A DNA stretch of 64,000 nucleotides from Amycolatopsis mongoliensis. Lineage in GTDB: Bacteria; Actinomycetota; Actinomycetes; Mycobacteriales; Pseudonocardiaceae. The notes below the pieces were generated by a model, which saw only the letters and a program-made list of their open reading frames with translations, searched no databases and was not told the origin of the DNA. The first letter of the stretch is position 1. Each line of letters begins with the position of its first letter. This document shows, piece by piece, positions 51,095 to 61,550 of the stretch. The position numbers were made by a program, and so were the translations under genes. Where the stretch lies: contig NZ_CP127295.1 of assembly GCF_030285665.1 (NCBI RefSeq), forward strand, positions 3,968,001 to 4,032,000, read 5' to 3'.

Positions 51095-51759
51095 AGCGGC
51101 TTGTACTGCACGTACGTGGTCTGCTGGAACGTGTTCTCTTCAGCCGGCGACGGCAGGCCCAGCCGGAGGTCGACGAGCTTGCCGAGGGGTCCGCAGCCGG
51201 TGGTCGCGGGCAGGGCGAGATCCGGGTCGACGACACCGAAGTAGGCGATCCTGGGGTCGTCCGAGATGATCCGCGGCGGCACCGCCGGGTCGTCGTGGAC
51301 GACGGTGTGCAGCGCGGCGGCGGGTGTGCCGATGCTGCAGTCCCCGCGCAGCAACGGGTGCCGGACGACGGCGTAGACGTCGACCTCGCCGCGCCGTTCG
51401 TCGTTGTTCAGGAAGTCCGAATAGCCGCCGTAGTGCAGCTGGATCGTCGCGCCGGGGAGGCCCGGCAGGGGTACCGGCGCGTGCCGCATGGCACCGAACA
51501 CCTGCGCGTACTGGCCGTTCACCCGGCCCTCGCCGAACGTCATGCGCAGCTCGCCGAGCGGAATCTCCCGGTCATGGATGGTCAGTTTTCCTTGCGAGAC
51601 AAAGGCTTCGCAGCGCCACGTGCCCGGGTCGGCGTTCGCGGGCGGTGCCGGGCAGTCCGTGAAGTCGAACGTCGGCAGCTCGTCGGCGGACGCCGTCCCG
51701 GGCACGACCCCCAGTGCGGCGACGGCGGCCGCGGCCGCCCCCAGTGCGAGAAGTTTCAT
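51091..51759 (-). CDS. Secreted protein of unknown function
   Basis: The product has 222 residues from MKLLALGAAAAAVAALGV; the longer frame to 51855 is not favoured. The signal peptide ends near TASADEL. The mature part has four cysteines (FTDCPAPP, TWRCEAF, GDCSIG, TGCGPLG), which may form two disulfides, and beta-rich segments (GKLTIHDREIPLGELRMTF, IQLHYGGYSDF, YAVVRHPLLRG). No family is recognised. It converges with the DUF4442 gene (stops overlap) and is divergent from choA, with a KstR-type site between the two. Confidence 0.72.
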   Translation of the reverse strand: MKLLALGAAAAAVAALGVVPGTASADELPTFDFTDCPAPPANADPGTWRCEAFVSQGKLTIHDREIPLGELRMTFGEGRVNGQYAQVFGAMRHAPVPLPGLPGATIQLHYGGYSDFLNNDERRGEVDVYAVVRHPLLRGDCSIGTPAAALHTVVHDDPAVPPRIISDDPRIAYFGVVDPDLALPATTGCGPLGKLVDLRLGLPSPAEENTFQQTTYVQYKPL

Positions 51760-51840
51760 GTCGGTGAGCTTGCTCGCGGTGCGGGCCGGGGACATCCGGG
51801 ATCGCCCCCAGGGGAAGACCCGAAATTTCCCTCGACTGGG

Positions 51841-51854
51841 TGAAACGCGTTCCA
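51841..51854. promoter_or_regulatory. KstR-type operator upstream of cholesterol oxidase
   Basis: TGAAACGCGTTCCA fits the KstR consensus TnnAACnnGTTnnA at every fixed position. It ends 30 bp before ATG 51885, over the expected -35 region. Confidence 0.65.
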
Positions 51855-51863
51855 TTTAGTTAA

Positions 51864-53927
<2,064 letters not shown>

Positions 53928-53931
<4 letters not shown>

Positions 53932-54401
53932 ACCCGCGATCCTGCCCTTCTGGGGTTCCGGGTGGCGGAGCCCCCGGCCTGGGGCGAAGCCCCGGATGTC
54001 GCAGCCTCAGCGAGCTTCGCCAGTGCGCGCATCGCTTCCGGGGTGTCCGACGTGACCTGCTCACCGAAGCCCTCGGGCCCGTCGACGGTGACGCGGTAGG
54101 TGATCCGCGTGCCGCCGTCGACGTCGGTCAAGACGTGCTCGAACCGCAGGTGGGCGTCGGGCAGCCGGGTCTCGTCGGTGAAGCTCCGGCCCTCGGTGAC
54201 CTCGGTCAGCGTGAACGGGATCGGCGGCATCCCGTCCATCGTCATGGTTCCGCTGGTCCCGACGGCGAAGGGGCCTTCGAGGACCACCGAGCGGACACCC
54301 GCGTCCCACTCGGGCCAGCGGCCGGTGTCGGCCCAGAGCGGCCAGATCGCGGCGGCGGGAGCGGTCGAGGTCTCGCTGTGCTCGTACTCGTAAAGTGTCA
54401 T
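53928..54401 (-). CDS. SRPBCC/START-like protein
   Basis: The product has 157 residues. YEYEHSETSTAPAAAIWPLWADTGRWPEWDAGV is the typical start of the polyketide cyclase/dehydrase 2 family, followed by VVLEGPFAVGTSGTMTM, TEVTEGRSFTDETRLP and RITYRVTVDGPEG. These domains bind hydrophobic ligands. It is first in an operon with the MarR gene, and a TA-rich stretch (GACTATATGCGCGCTTACTAAC) covers its promoter. Confidence 0.82.
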
Positions 54402-54461
54402 GCGAGCAGACTATATGCGCGCTTACTAACTGTGCAAGGGGTCACGGGGACCCGGTGGTGC

Positions 54462-55066
54462 TCAGTGCGCCGAGCGCAGCTTGTCGTAGTAGGCGACGCA
54501 GTCCTGGTAGGACGGCAGCAGTCCCTGCTCCTGGGCTTCGGCCAGCGTGGGGGCGGTGCGGTCCTTCTCGGACAGGATCGGCTCGAGGTCCGCGGGCCAG
54601 GGCAGGCCCAGCGCCGGGTCGAGCGGGGTGATGCCGTGCTCGCCCGTGGGGTTGTACGGCTCGGAGCACAGGTAGGCCATCACCGTGTCGTCCTCGAGGG
54701 CGATGAAGCCGTGCCCGAGGCCTTCGGCGAGGTAGGCGGCGTTGAACCGGGCCGAGTCGAGGCGGACGGCGTCCCAGGTGCCGAAGCTCGGCGAACCGAC
54801 GCGGATGTCCACGACGACGTCGAGCAGCGAGCCGCGCGCGCAGTAGATGTACTTCGCCTGGCCGGGGGGCGTGTCGGCGAAGTGGATGCCGCGGATCGCG
54901 CCACGCCGGGACACGCTGTGGTTCGCCTGGGCGAGCCGGAGGGGGTGCCCGACCGCTTCGCGCAGGACGTCCTCCTGGAAGGGGGCGACGAACAGGCCCC
55001 GCTCGTCGGGGAACGCCCGGGGGAGAACTCGAAGGCGTCCGGGACGCTCAGCCGGCGGAATTCCAT
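54462..55066 (-). pseudogene. rfbC: dTDP-4-dehydrorhamnose 3,5-epimerase gene with a single-base frameshift
   Basis: From ATG 55066 the frame reads MEFRRLSVPDAFEFSP and then leaves the family pattern. In the next frame the sequence continues as RAFPDERGLFVAPFQEDV, ...NHSVSRRGAIRGIHFADTPPGQ (catalytic His in RGIHF), and on to YYDKLRSAH at the TGA. The break is at a run of five C on the minus strand (55019-55023); six would restore a 201-codon frame of normal RmlC length. The enzyme acts in dTDP-L-rhamnose synthesis. A sequencing error in the homopolymer is possible. No other rhamnose gene is near. Confidence 0.85.
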
Positions 55067-55425
55067 GGCGTCACCATATCGGGCGGTTAAAAAACCGAAC
55101 GGACGTCTTGGCAATTGCCGGAAATCAGGGGTTGTGTGACGTCAACCGCACCGAGGGGTCACCCTCGGCGGAAGACCTGTCACAATGGCCGGACCGCCGC
55201 GTCCGCGGCCATCGCCAGACCCACGGCACCGATGGCCGACGTGACGCCTCGCCGACAGGCCGGCGCTACCGCGCTGGGCTGCCGTGCCGGAGGAACAAAC
55301 CACGGTGTCCCCGTTGCCGTGGTCCCCCGCTCGCATGCCCAGGAGAAATTCCAGTGACCCAAGTCCGATCCGCGAGTTCCGTCATTCCCACTGGGGGAAT
55401 GACGGAAACGACGACAGGAATCCCC
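55067..55425. other. Spacer and leader upstream of malic enzyme
   Basis: About 360 bp. An 80-codon frame (55115-55357, MPEIRGCVTSTAPRGHP...) has no recognised domain and is doubtful. GTG 55354 with AGGAGA seven bases upstream is in frame with malic enzyme. The palindrome 55377-55407 lies close to the gene. Confidence 0.5.
55377..55407 (+). promoter_or_regulatory. Perfect inverted repeat in the malic enzyme leader
   Basis: The 13-bp arms TTCCGTCATTCCC and GGGAATGACGGAA are separated by ACTGG. It lies 18 bp before ATG 55426 and could be an operator or an RNA hairpin close to the start. Confidence 0.6.
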
Positions 55426-56607
55426 ATGAGCGACCCCACCGGCGCCGGAGCGCCGGTCACCGACGAAGAGATCTTCACCGGGCACGAGGGCGGCAAGCTC
55501 TCGGTGGCGGCCACCCGCCCGATCGCGAGCCCGCGTGACCTTTCGATCGCGTACACCCCGGGGGTGGCGAAGGTGAGCCGCGCGATCGCCGAGGACGCGG
55601 CCAAGGCCAAGCGGTACACGTGGGCGGACCGGCTCGTCGTCGTGGTGAGCGACGGGACGGCGGTGCTGGGCCTCGGCGACATCGGCGCGAGCGCGTCGCT
55701 GCCGGTCATGGAGGGCAAGTCGGTCCTGTTCAAGACCTTCGGCGGGCTCGACTCGATCCCGCTGGTGCTGGACACCACCGACGTCGACGAGATCGTCGAG
55801 ACGCTGGTGCGGCTGCGGCCGTCCTTCGGGGCCGTCAACCTGGAGGACATCTCCGCGCCGCGGTGCTTCGAGCTGGAGGACAAGCTCAAGCAGGCGCTGG
55901 ACTGCCCGGTCATGCACGACGACCAGCACGGCACGGCGATCGTCACGCTGGCCGCGCTGCGGGGCGCCAACCTGGTCCTCGACCGGGCGATCGCCGACCA
56001 GCGCGTGGTCGTCTCCGGCGCCGGCGCGGCGGGGGTCGCGTGCGCGCGGATCCTGCAGGAGGCCGGCATCGGCGACGTCACCGTCCTCGACTCGCGCGGC
56101 ATCATCCACCCGGACCGGGCCGGCCTGAACCCGATCAAGGCGCACCTGGCTTCGACGACGAACAAGGCCGGCCTGAAGGGCGGGCTCGCGGAGGCGCTGG
56201 AAGGCGCGGACGTGTTCCTCGGCCTGTCCGGCGCGACGATCGACGAGACGCTGCTCGACCGGATGGCGGGCGGCGGCATCGTGTTCGCACTGTCCAACCC
56301 GGACCCGGAGGTGCACCCGGCCGTGGCTTCGCGCTACGCGTCGATCGTGGCCACCGGGCGCAGCGACTTCCCGAACCAGATCAACAACGTGCTGGCGTTC
56401 CCGGGCGTCTTCCGCGGTGCGCTGGACTCCGGCGCGCGGGCGATCACCGAGGGCATGAAGCTGGCGGCCGCCGAGGCGATCGTGTCGGTGGCGATGGACG
56501 ACCTGGGTCCGGACCGCATCGTCCCGAGCCCGCTCGACCCGCGCGTCGCCCCCGAGGTCGCGGCCGCGGTGGCGAAGGCGGCGGAAGCCGACGGCGTCAC
56601 GGACTGA
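55426..56607 (+). CDS. NAD(P)-dependent malic enzyme
   Basis: The product has 393 residues from ATG 55426 behind AGGAATCCCC; GTG 55354 (with AGGAGA) and ATG 55399 are in-frame alternatives. The family marks are LSIAYTPGVAKVSRAIAED, WADRLVVVVSDGTAVLGLGD, EGKSVLFKTFGGLDSIPLVL, CPVMHDDQHGTAIVTLAAL (metal and malate sites), and the nucleotide fold VVVSGAGAAGVACARILQ. It belongs to the short prokaryotic class without a phosphotransacetylase domain. It decarboxylates malate to pyruvate with production of NAD(P)H. An 87-bp repeat follows the stop codon. Confidence 0.93.
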   Translation: MSDPTGAGAPVTDEEIFTGHEGGKLSVAATRPIASPRDLSIAYTPGVAKVSRAIAEDAAKAKRYTWADRLVVVVSDGTAVLGLGDIGASASLPVMEGKSVLFKTFGGLDSIPLVLDTTDVDEIVETLVRLRPSFGAVNLEDISAPRCFELEDKLKQALDCPVMHDDQHGTAIVTLAALRGANLVLDRAIADQRVVVSGAGAAGVACARILQEAGIGDVTVLDSRGIIHPDRAGLNPIKAHLASTTNKAGLKGGLAEALEGADVFLGLSGATIDETLLDRMAGGGIVFALSNPDPEVHPAVASRYASIVATGRSDFPNQINNVLAFPGVFRGALDSGARAITEGMKLAAAEAIVSVAMDDLGPDRIVPSPLDPRVAPEVAAAVAKAAEADGVTD

Positions 56608-56611
56608 CCCG

Positions 56612-56698
56612 AGCGCCCCAATGTGGCGTTCGGTGCGTCCCACGCACCCAATGTGGCGTTCGGTGCGTCTGACGCAACCAACGCCACATTGGGGCGCT
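56612..56698. repeat. 87-bp palindromic repeat element, copy 1
   Basis: It begins AGCGCCCCAATGTGGCGTT and ends with the exact reverse complement (56680-56698). Inside there are two direct copies of CCAATGTGGCGTTCGGTGCG. An element of the same length and almost the same sequence is at 62219-62305. It lies between convergent genes and should form a strong hairpin. Confidence 0.85.
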
Positions 56699-56699
56699 G

Positions 56700-58118
56700 T
56701 CAGCCCAGCAGGTCGGTGAGGCGGTGGCGGGGGACGTCGACCAGGCGCAGGTCCACCAGGTCTTCGGGGACGTCCAGGGAGACGTTCGCCAGCCGGGCGT
56801 GCGCGCGGGTCAGGACCTCGTCCTGCTGGTCCACCGCGTCCGCGACCACCACCGCGTGCCGGTTGTCCGGCGTGCTCCGCAGGTACCGCAGGGTGTACTT
56901 GCCGCGCACCAGCGCCGTCAGGGCCGTCTGGGACCGCTCGTCCGCCAGGTCCGGGTGCGCGTTCGGCACCAGCAGCGCCAGACGCCGGGCGTTCGTGCCC
57001 AGCAGGGTGCGCAGCAGCCACGGGCCGGGGTCGGCCGAGAGGTCCATCGCGACCGCGTCGCCCTCGGGCCCGGAGATCGACCAGTCCACCGGCCGCGACT
57101 CCGGCGAAAGCCCGCCCGCGACGGCGATCTCCTTCAGCTTCTCCAGCAGTGCCGGCTTCGTCCCGGTCGCCTCCACCGACTGCGGCCCGTGCGTGTAGAT
57201 CGCGGACTTCCCCTTGCCACCACGGATTTTCTTGGCCTTCGCCGTCGGCTGGCAGACGTACAGGTCCGCCGAGCTGCCGATCGCCTGCGCCCCGAAGTAG
57301 CGGTTGAAGTCGGGCAGGATCGCCTCGAACGTCAGCCCGAGCGTCGCCAGCGACCGCTGCACCTGCGCGCCCAGCGCCGGGTGCCGCGGGCTGTAGCCGT
57401 ACGCGAACAGCAGCCGTCCCTCGGACGGCTCCCGCAGCGCCTGCACCCCGCGCGCCGCGAACAGGCCCATGCCTTCGGGCGTGTACGGCGGGTCGCTGAA
57501 CACCAGGTCGAACCTACCGCTGACGGCCGGCGGCAGGCCGATGCGCAGGTCCGCGTGGACGGTGGCGATCTCGCGCCCGCCGCGCTCGTCGAGGTACGCC
57601 AGCACGCGCTCGTCGAGGTCGACGACCGTCAGCGACGCCGACGGGCAGACCGTGTGCACCGCCAGCGACGTCAGGTCGTGGTCACCGAGGAACAGCAGCC
57701 GCGCCGACGCGAGGTCGTAGCGCGCGTCCAGCCACAGCGCGCGGCGCAGCACCGTCTCCGGCGTCGCCTGCACGTGGTCGAGCGCGGCCAGCGGTGGCGG
57801 CACCTCCGCGACCCACTCGGCGACCTTCGGCAGCAGCTCGTGCGTCGCGACGGCTTCGTCGAGCGGGTCGGCGTAGCGCGGCGCGCTGTACTGCAGGTAC
57901 GACGCCGCGACACCGGGGGAGATCCGCAGCCGGTCGCCGCTGCGGTCGAGGTCGTCGCCCAAGGCGGCCAGGACGTCCTCGACGCTGCGCCGTGGCGCCG
58001 TGCTCAGCCGCACCAGCTCGCCGAGGTCGTGGTCACCGGTCCGCAGCAGGTCGATGACGCGGTACAGCGGGCGGACGCCGACGCCGTGCGCGGCGAGGAC
58101 GTCGTCGAGTGCGTTCAC
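56700..58118 (-). CDS. Class I methyltransferase-fold protein with N-terminal winged helix, BpsA-like
   Basis: The product has 472 residues from GTG 58118; TAGGCT lies eight bases upstream, so the mRNA may be leaderless. The N-terminal part is a winged-helix-like domain (PLYRVIDLLRTGDHDLGELV, APRRSVEDVLAAL). Then a Rossmann-type SAM-binding fold follows: LLFLGDHDLTSLAVHTVCPSA, VVDLDERVLAYLDERG and the motif SDPPYTPEGM. This layout is that of the branched-chain polyamine synthase BpsA (PF01861-like) group, which transfers aminopropyl groups. The C-terminal 170 residues are not assigned. Substrate unknown. Confidence 0.7.
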   Translation of the reverse strand: MNALDDVLAAHGVGVRPLYRVIDLLRTGDHDLGELVRLSTAPRRSVEDVLAALGDDLDRSGDRLRISPGVAASYLQYSAPRYADPLDEAVATHELLPKVAEWVAEVPPPLAALDHVQATPETVLRRALWLDARYDLASARLLFLGDHDLTSLAVHTVCPSASLTVVDLDERVLAYLDERGGREIATVHADLRIGLPPAVSGRFDLVFSDPPYTPEGMGLFAARGVQALREPSEGRLLFAYGYSPRHPALGAQVQRSLATLGLTFEAILPDFNRYFGAQAIGSSADLYVCQPTAKAKKIRGGKGKSAIYTHGPQSVEATGTKPALLEKLKEIAVAGGLSPESRPVDWSISGPEGDAVAMDLSADPGPWLLRTLLGTNARRLALLVPNAHPDLADERSQTALTALVRGKYTLRYLRSTPDNRHAVVVADAVDQQDEVLTRAHARLANVSLDVPEDLVDLRLVDVPRHRLTDLLG

Positions 58119-58211
58119 GGGCCACGAGCCTAGCCGCCACCTGCCGGAACACCGTGCCAACCGTCGCCAACTCGGCTACGGTCGAACGGACCTGACACGG
58201 GGAGTGGGCAA

Positions 58212-59297
58212 GTGACGATCGAGTTCCGCGACGTGACCAAGCAGTATCCCGATGGGACGGTCGCCGTCGACAAGCTGAACCTGACGGTCGAGGACGGCAC
58301 GATCACCGTGTTCGTCGGCCCGTCCGGCTGCGGCAAGACGACTTCGCTGCGGATGATCAACCGGATGGTCGAGCCCACCGGCGGCCAGGTGCTGCTGGAC
58401 GGCAAGGACGTCGCCGAGGGTGACCCGGCGCTGCTGCGCCGCGGCATCGGCTACGTCATCCAGCACGCCGGCCTCTTTCCACACAGGACGGTCCTGGACA
58501 ACATCGCCACCGTGCCCCTGCTGTCCGGCTGGGACAAGGCGAAGGCGCGCAAGCGGGCCGCCGAGCTGCTCGAGACCATCGGGCTGCCGGTCGAGCTCGG
58601 CAAGCGCTACCCCGCCCAGCTTTCCGGCGGCCAGCAGCAGCGCGTCGGCGTCGCCCGCGCGCTCGCCGCGGACTCGCCGGTGCTGCTGATGGACGAGCCG
58701 TTCTCCGCGGTCGACCCGATCGTGCGCGAGGACCTGCAGAACGAGCTGCTGCGGCTGCAGTCGCAGCTGGGCAAGACGATCGTGTTCGTCACCCACGACA
58801 TCGACGAAGCCGTCCGGCTCGGCGACAAGGTCGCGGTGATGCGCGTCGGCGGCGTCCTCGCCCAGTACGGCACGCCCGCCGACGTGCTGCGCCACCCGGT
58901 GGACGACTTCGTCGCGTCGTTCGTCGGCCGCGACCGCGGCTACCGCGGTCTCTCGTTCCTCTCCGCGGACGGCGTCGAGATCAAGGAGATCGAGCTGGTC
59001 GAGATCGGCGCTCCGGTGCCGGCCGGCGACAGCTGGCGGCTGGCGGTCAACGCCGAGAAGCAGCCGCGGGGCTGGCTGGCGCCGAACTCCACAGTGGACG
59101 GACCGCTGGGTGCGGACGACCTCGTCGCGGGCGGCTCGCTGTGGGTCCACGGCACCCCGATCCGCGGCGCGCTCGACGCCGCGCTGTCCTCGCCCGCCAG
59201 CCTCGGCGTGGTCGTCGACGACGACCACCGCGTGCTCGGCGGGGTGGTCGCGAGACAGGTCCTGGACGTGATCGAGGCGACGCCCCAGGCGTCATGA
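58212..59297 (+). CDS. ABC transporter ATP-binding protein, glycine betaine/choline type
   Basis: The product has 361 residues from GTG behind GGGGAGTGGG. Walker A VGPSGCGKTTSLRMINRM, Q-loop GYVIQHAGLFPHRTV, signature QLSGGQQQRVGVARAL, Walker B VLLMDEPFSAVDP and the H-loop VTHDIDEAV are all intact. The IQHAGLFPH and MINRM forms are typical of the OpuC/ProV family. A C-terminal region of about 110 residues resembles degenerate CBS-like repeats. It is first of four overlapping genes for a quaternary-amine importer. Confidence 0.92.
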   Translation: MTIEFRDVTKQYPDGTVAVDKLNLTVEDGTITVFVGPSGCGKTTSLRMINRMVEPTGGQVLLDGKDVAEGDPALLRRGIGYVIQHAGLFPHRTVLDNIATVPLLSGWDKAKARKRAAELLETIGLPVELGKRYPAQLSGGQQQRVGVARALAADSPVLLMDEPFSAVDPIVREDLQNELLRLQSQLGKTIVFVTHDIDEAVRLGDKVAVMRVGGVLAQYGTPADVLRHPVDDFVASFVGRDRGYRGLSFLSADGVEIKEIELVEIGAPVPAGDSWRLAVNAEKQPRGWLAPNSTVDGPLGADDLVAGGSLWVHGTPIRGALDAALSSPASLGVVVDDDHRVLGGVVARQVLDVIEATPQAS

Positions 59298-59977
59298 GCT
59301 TTTTCGACGAGCTCGGGCGGTACCTGAGCAGCGGGAACACCCGCGTCGAAATCCTCGGCGACCTGGGCGACCACGTCTACCTGGCGCTGCTCCCGCTGGT
59401 CCTGGGCATCGTCCTGGCGATCGCCGCGGGCTGGTTCGGCCACCGCCGGCGGTCCGCCCGGCAGGTGCTGATGGTGCTGGCCAACCTGCTCTACACGATC
59501 CCGTCGCTGGCGCTGTTCGTCGTCATCCCCGGCCTGATCGGGTCGAAGATCCTCGACAGCGTCAACGTCGTCGTCGCTTTGACGATCTACACCACCGCGC
59601 TGCTGGTCCGCCCGGTGCTCGACGCGCTCGACGCGGTGGCGCCGCCGGTGATCGCCGCCGCGACCGCCGTCGGGTACAAGCCGGTGCGCCGGTTCTTCGC
59701 CGTCGAACTGCCGCTGTCCGTCCCGGTTCTCGCCGCCGGCGTGCGGGTGGCGTCGGTCAGCAACATCAGCCTGGTCAGCGTCGGCGCGCTGATCGGCACC
59801 GGCGGCCTCGGCGTGCTCTTCACCGACGGCTTCCAGCGCGAGTACTTCTCGCCGATCGTCGTCGGCATCGTGCTGACGCTGCTGCTCGCGCTGGTCGTCG
59901 ACCTGGTCCTGGTGGGCATCCGGAACCTCCTGACCCCGTGGGAGCGGGCCGGGAGGGCGGGGGTGGCCGTCGCGTGA
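59294..59977 (+). CDS. ABC transporter permease, glycine betaine/choline type (first)
   Basis: The product has 227 residues, overlapping the ATPase gene by ATGA. It has about five or six membrane helices (HVYLALLPLVLGIVLAIAAGW, VLMVLANLLYTIPSLALFVV, VVVALTIYTTALLVRPVLDAL) and the EAA-like coupling loop (PPVIAAATAVGYKPVRRFFAVELPLS). The pattern LYTIPSLALF and GTGGLGVLF are typical of OpuCB-like permeases. It should form a heterodimer with the next permease. Confidence 0.9.
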   Translation: MSFFDELGRYLSSGNTRVEILGDLGDHVYLALLPLVLGIVLAIAAGWFGHRRRSARQVLMVLANLLYTIPSLALFVVIPGLIGSKILDSVNVVVALTIYTTALLVRPVLDALDAVAPPVIAAATAVGYKPVRRFFAVELPLSVPVLAAGVRVASVSNISLVSVGALIGTGGLGVLFTDGFQREYFSPIVVGIVLTLLLALVVDLVLVGIRNLLTPWERAGRAGVAVA

Positions 59978-60666
59978 TCACCGACCTCGTCCACTGGTTC
60001 GGCGACCCGGCGCACTGGTCGGGCCCCGGCGGCATCCCGCAGCGGCTGCTGGAACACCTCGGCTACACCGCTTCGTCGCTGGTGATCGCGCTGGTCATCG
60101 CCGTCCCGTTAGGACTGTTCGTCGGCCACACCGGACGCGGCGGCGTCGCGCTGGTGAGCGCCGGCAACGTGATCCGCGCGCTGCCGACGCTGGGGCTCGT
60201 GACGTTCCTGTTCCTGCTCTTCACCGAGAGCGTCACCTCGACGATCATCGGGCTCGTCGTGCTGGCCGTGCCGCCGATCCTGGCCGGCACGTACGCCGGG
60301 TTGCAGGCGACCGACCACGGTGTCGTCGACGCCGCCCAGGGCATCGGGATGACCGGCTGGCAGCGGCTCTGGAAGGTCGAGGTGCCGATCTCGCTGCCGC
60401 TCGTGCTGGGTGGCATCCGCAACGCCGTGCTCCAGCTCGTCGCTACCGCCGCGGTGGCCGCGTACGTCGGACTCGGTGGCCTGGGCCGGTTCCTGCTCGA
60501 CGGACTGGCCATTTTGGACTATTCCGAAGTGATCGCGGGCGCGCTGCTGACGACGTTGCTCGCGATCGTCCTCGACGTGCTTTTCGCGCTGCTGAACCGG
60601 GCCCTGGTGCCCCGGGGCGTCCGGCTCGCGACCGCGGCGGCGACCGGCAAGAAGGTGACGGCATGA
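59974..60666 (+). CDS. ABC transporter permease, glycine betaine/choline type (second)
   Basis: The product has 230 residues from a GTG overlapping the first permease by GTGA. It has YTASSLVIALVIAVPLGLFVGH, NVIRALPTLGLVTFLFLLF, a coupling loop HGVVDAAQGIGMTGWQRLWKVEVPISLP and C-terminal helices (LQLVATAAVAAYVGLGGLG). It is similar to but clearly different from the first permease. The stop overlaps the binding-protein start by ATGA. Confidence 0.9.
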   Translation: MITDLVHWFGDPAHWSGPGGIPQRLLEHLGYTASSLVIALVIAVPLGLFVGHTGRGGVALVSAGNVIRALPTLGLVTFLFLLFTESVTSTIIGLVVLAVPPILAGTYAGLQATDHGVVDAAQGIGMTGWQRLWKVEVPISLPLVLGGIRNAVLQLVATAAVAAYVGLGGLGRFLLDGLAILDYSEVIAGALLTTLLAIVLDVLFALLNRALVPRGVRLATAAATGKKVTA

Positions 60667-61550
60667 AGCGGCTCGGTCTTCTCGCCGCCGCCTTGGTCCT
60701 GGTGGCCGGCTGCGGCAACCCGCTGGCGGGCGGCGGCGAGGGCGGCGCGTCCGGCGACATCATCATCGGCGCGTCCGACGTCGGGGAAAGCCTTTTGCTG
60801 GCCCAGATCTACGCCGGGGCGCTGAAGAACGCGGGCGCGACGAACGTGACCGTGCGGCCGCCGGTCGGCAGCCGCGAGGTCGTCGTCAAGGCGCTGCAGG
60901 ACAAGTCGCTGTCGGTGGTGCCGGACTACAGCGGGAACCTGTTGCGGTACTTCGACAAGGAGACGGCCGCGACGACGTCTCAGGACGTCTACGCGCAGCT
61001 CAAGCAGAAGGTCCCGGCCGGGTTCGAGGTCCTGGACCAGGCGCCGGCCGAGGACAAGGACCTCCTGGTCGTCGGGGCGCAGCTGGCGGCCACGGGCGTG
61101 AAGACGTTCTCCGAACTGGGGAAGCGCTGCGGCGAGCTGGTGTTCGGCGGGCCGGGCCAGTGGAGCAGCCGCTGGAAGGACAAGATCAAGACGCTGTACG
61201 GCTGCGAGTTCAAGGAGATCCGCACGACCGACACGGGCGGCCCGGTGACGGTGGCGGCGCTGAAGTCCGGTGACGTCCAGGTGGCGGACCTGTTCAGCAC
61301 GTCGTCGACGATCGCGGCGAACGGGTTCGTGCCGCTGGCCGACGACAAGAACATGTTCCCGGCGCAGAACATCGTGCCGCTGGTGGCACGCGGGACCCTG
61401 TCGCCTTCCGAGGTGGCCGCGCTGAACCGCGTCTCGGCGGCCTTGACGACCGAGCAGCTGACGCGGCTGAACGTCGAGTTCACCGAGGAGAAGCGCAATC
61501 CCTTGGACATCGCCGAGGACTTCCTGGCGCGCCACAACCTGAAGTCCTAG
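60663..61550 (+). CDS. ABC transporter substrate-binding lipoprotein, glycine betaine/choline type (OpuAC family)
   Basis: The product has 295 residues with a lipobox LVAGC and a Gly-rich linker. The mature part has IIIGASDVGESLLLAQIYAGAL, VRPPVGSREVVVKALQDKSL, VVPDYSGNLLRYFD and GPGQWSSRWKDKIKTLYGC. This is the OpuAC/ProX-type fold that binds quaternary amines through an aromatic cage; Tyr and Trp residues in those stretches are candidates. Four genes with 4-bp overlaps form one operon. The likely substrates are glycine betaine, choline or carnitine. Confidence 0.9.
   Translation: MKRLGLLAAALVLVAGCGNPLAGGGEGGASGDIIIGASDVGESLLLAQIYAGALKNAGATNVTVRPPVGSREVVVKALQDKSLSVVPDYSGNLLRYFDKETAATTSQDVYAQLKQKVPAGFEVLDQAPAEDKDLLVVGAQLAATGVKTFSELGKRCGELVFGGPGQWSSRWKDKIKTLYGCEFKEIRTTDTGGPVTVAALKSGDVQVADLFSTSSTIAANGFVPLADDKNMFPAQNIVPLVARGTLSPSEVAALNRVSAALTTEQLTRLNVEFTEEKRNPLDIAEDFLARHNLKS

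Noticed and set aside
55115..55357. 80-codon plus-strand frame upstream of malic enzyme
   Set aside because: No ribosome-binding site, unusual Ala/Arg/Pro/Thr composition, and no recognised pattern; probably a chance frame in GC-rich DNA.
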